Source: Amorphochlora amoebiformis
Lineage: Eukaryota; Cercozoa; Chlorarachniophyceae
Assembly: GCA_054601695.1 (NCBI GenBank)
Contig: BAAHQB010000142.1
Span: 186,001-250,000 of the forward strand
Direction of reading: 5' to 3'
Length of the DNA stretch: 64,000 nucleotides
The position numbers and the translations under genes are program-made. Below the pieces are notes generated by a model, which had not been told where the DNA came from, did no database searches, and worked only from the letters and a program-made list of their open reading frames with translations. This document shows positions 1-64,000 of this stretch, piece after piece. Position 1 is the stretch's first letter; each line of letters begins with the position of its first letter.

Positions 1-32189
<32,189 letters not shown>

Positions 32190-32378
32190 CAATTATTAAA
32201 TATATTTATCACGAGTATCATGTCCAGAAAAAGTACTTCACCTACCTAAAGCGCATGAATGAATATATATTATATAATGTATGTATGTGTATATGTATAT
32301 GTATATATATATATATAATTTATACATATATATACATACATATATATACATATATATATATTATACATATATACATAC

Positions 32379-32454
<76 letters not shown>

Positions 32455-33848
32455 CATACTCGCGCATATTTGTAATGTTCAAACATAAAACCCTGCATGT
32501 GGTTGGTCTAGGTGAAACTTCATACACCATGTTTTCCTTCACATAGTAAATACTACATTTTCAGAGGGTCGGATGGAGGGAGAGGTGTTCCAAGAGGGAG
32601 TAAGTGGGGGTTCGGCAGTGCTAGAGGTTCAATTTGTGGATTAGATACATAGCATACGCACCTCTGGCCTCGGGCCACTATCCGGATTATAGCCGAGGAT
32701 GTAGCCGTATTCATTAGTACATACGTGTCTGAATTGCAAGATCAGTCTATGAATTCAAGCTAAATTTCGAACATTACGGTCGGTCTGACCTTTCTTTGAT
32801 ACAACATATTTGAAGTTTGCATGTATGTCACAACAAAGTACTAGAAAATACGAGCACGCGTGTCACTCTAGACTGGGCTACGTAGTTCAAGCGGCACTAA
32901 TACGTATACTACCCATGATCAATGTGCGTATGATGTCAGTGTACGTACGTACGCAAACTCGATAAATTGTACTAGTTGAATCTCAGTTGTGTCAACGCGA
33001 GTGTCACATATATAAATGCACTGGACTGTTTGTTATCTTAAGCCTATACGTAACAACACGCATGGTGGCCAAATATGTACCAGCATCAATGCGCATACGT
33101 AAAAGTCCAACATAATACAAATACTATAATTACTGTGTATACGTAATACGTACGTATGCGCACCGCGCGCACCTGGCAAGTCATAATAATTATTAACGTA
33201 GCAGTCATATTGGGAGCCTCAACTTGAGCTCTTGTGACTCAGATTAAGGTATCATTTGCGAGAACTCAGCATAACTAATCGGTTCGTATGCTTCAACTAT
33301 AATACCATACGTAGCTCCGCATCGCCTCGACAAATGCCTTGATTCGATGTGGCAATCGCACTGGTACAATATAGGCATACGCTAGATACGTACGGCCATA
33401 ACTAGTCTTCTATCCGTAAATGTAACGTAGTACGTACTAGTACAAATATACGTACATATACGTATACGTTCCATATACGTACGTACTAGTGCTAAGCTAG
33501 GTAGTATAAAATTTCTAGACCCGGTACCAGACGAGAACCTATGATACGTACGTACCGACTACTACTTAGTCACAGCGCGGGCCATGAATGTTTCATCTTG
33601 CCGACTGCTACTGGAGTCTATCAGTAATACAACTACGTGTCAAACCAGTCAATGACTATCCGTGACGGTACACTCAGTATAAATCATCAGTTGTACACTC
33701 ATTATTTTCCAATATCTAGGATATATGGACCAGCTAGATTGATCTGGGCAATGATATCGATCCCTAACGTAACGTATCCAATCAAGACGAACAAAGCATA
33801 TAATATATACTATGAATAAATATATATACATATATATACATATATATA

Positions 33849-33922
<74 letters not shown>

Positions 33923-34214
33923 GCATATATATATATATATATACACATAGATATATATATATTTATATATATATATATGTGTGTGTGTGTGTATATGTGT
34001 ATGTATACATAAATATATATATTTATATATATAGCACGATTGAATGCCGTACGTACGTATATTACATTTCCTGTGATCACTAAAAGAATGGCTAACTTGC
34101 CATCAAAATCTGTATGTATATCTTATGTTGCTGAAGCTGAAATCTAGTCCTAGCAGTTGATCAATTTGATTTAATAATTACTAATCTGACTAATCAACTC
34201 AGTTTCTGGACATA
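32190..34214. other. Convergent intergenic region, TACGTA-rich
   Basis: This lies between the stop of the SH3/Sel1 gene and the stop of HIS7. I find no convincing exon. Positions 32281-32460 and 33815-34030 are TA/CATA arrays. About 32470-33800 is ordinary-complexity DNA with many copies of ACGTA/TACGTA palindromes (for example near 32945, 33150, 33385, 33425-33500 and 33545). A short open frame at 33637-33819 (+) shows no family and is not called. Confidence 0.7.

Positions 34215-64000
<29,786 letters not shown>

Overview
This is a nuclear window from a eukaryote. It holds three protein-coding genes, each cut into many short exons. The introns are GT...AG and consist largely of (TA)n arrays, with telomere-type (CCCTAA/TTAGGG)n tracts and other low-complexity DNA. 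Nearly every long uninterrupted reading frame is just a translated microsatellite. The real coding sequence sits in small islands of ordinary composition. I joined these islands by hand using splice sites and reading-frame phase. The three genes end in TAG, TAA and TGA and have no in-frame stops, so the standard genetic code fits. A fused HisH-HisF enzyme, a DUF3638/DUF3645-type giant protein and (TTAGGG)n-type repeats suit a free-living microbial eukaryote such as an alga, protist or fungus-like organism. I cannot name the lineage.

Layout. From the left edge to 32189 (+ strand) lie the last 55 exons of a gene for a protein of at least 1,048 residues. In order it has an SH3-type domain, hydrophobic segments, a Ser/Pro-rich linker, a long helical region, Sel1-like repeats, an acidic linker and an unrecognised C-terminal domain. 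From 32190 to 34214 is the convergent intergenic stretch. From 49070 down to 34215 (- strand) is a complete 26-exon gene for bifunctional imidazole glycerol phosphate synthase (HIS7 / HisHF, 546 aa). It has the glutaminase triad and the cyclase aspartates. From 49071 to 50369 is the upstream region of that gene. From the right edge down to 50370 (- strand) are the last 28 exons (1,974 residues) of a giant protein. It has an SF2-helicase-like ATPase core of the DUF3638/DUF3645 kind, then EF-hands, a charged coiled-coil stretch and a concanavalin-A/laminin-G-like domain.

The three genes show no obvious shared pathway. Histidine synthesis is the only certain metabolic role. The unusual part is the gene structure. 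Introns that stayed small are 54-78 nt, while most others have grown to several hundred or over a thousand nt by TA and telomere-type repeats. Next to many exons lie extra partial copies of the same exon edge, including the splice site, separated by (TA)n. Some telomere-type arrays also supply splice sites, one 29-nt exon lies at the edge of such an array, and one intron holds a palindrome built from copies of an exon boundary. Exon coordinates below were read by eye and checked only for splice dinucleotides and phase.
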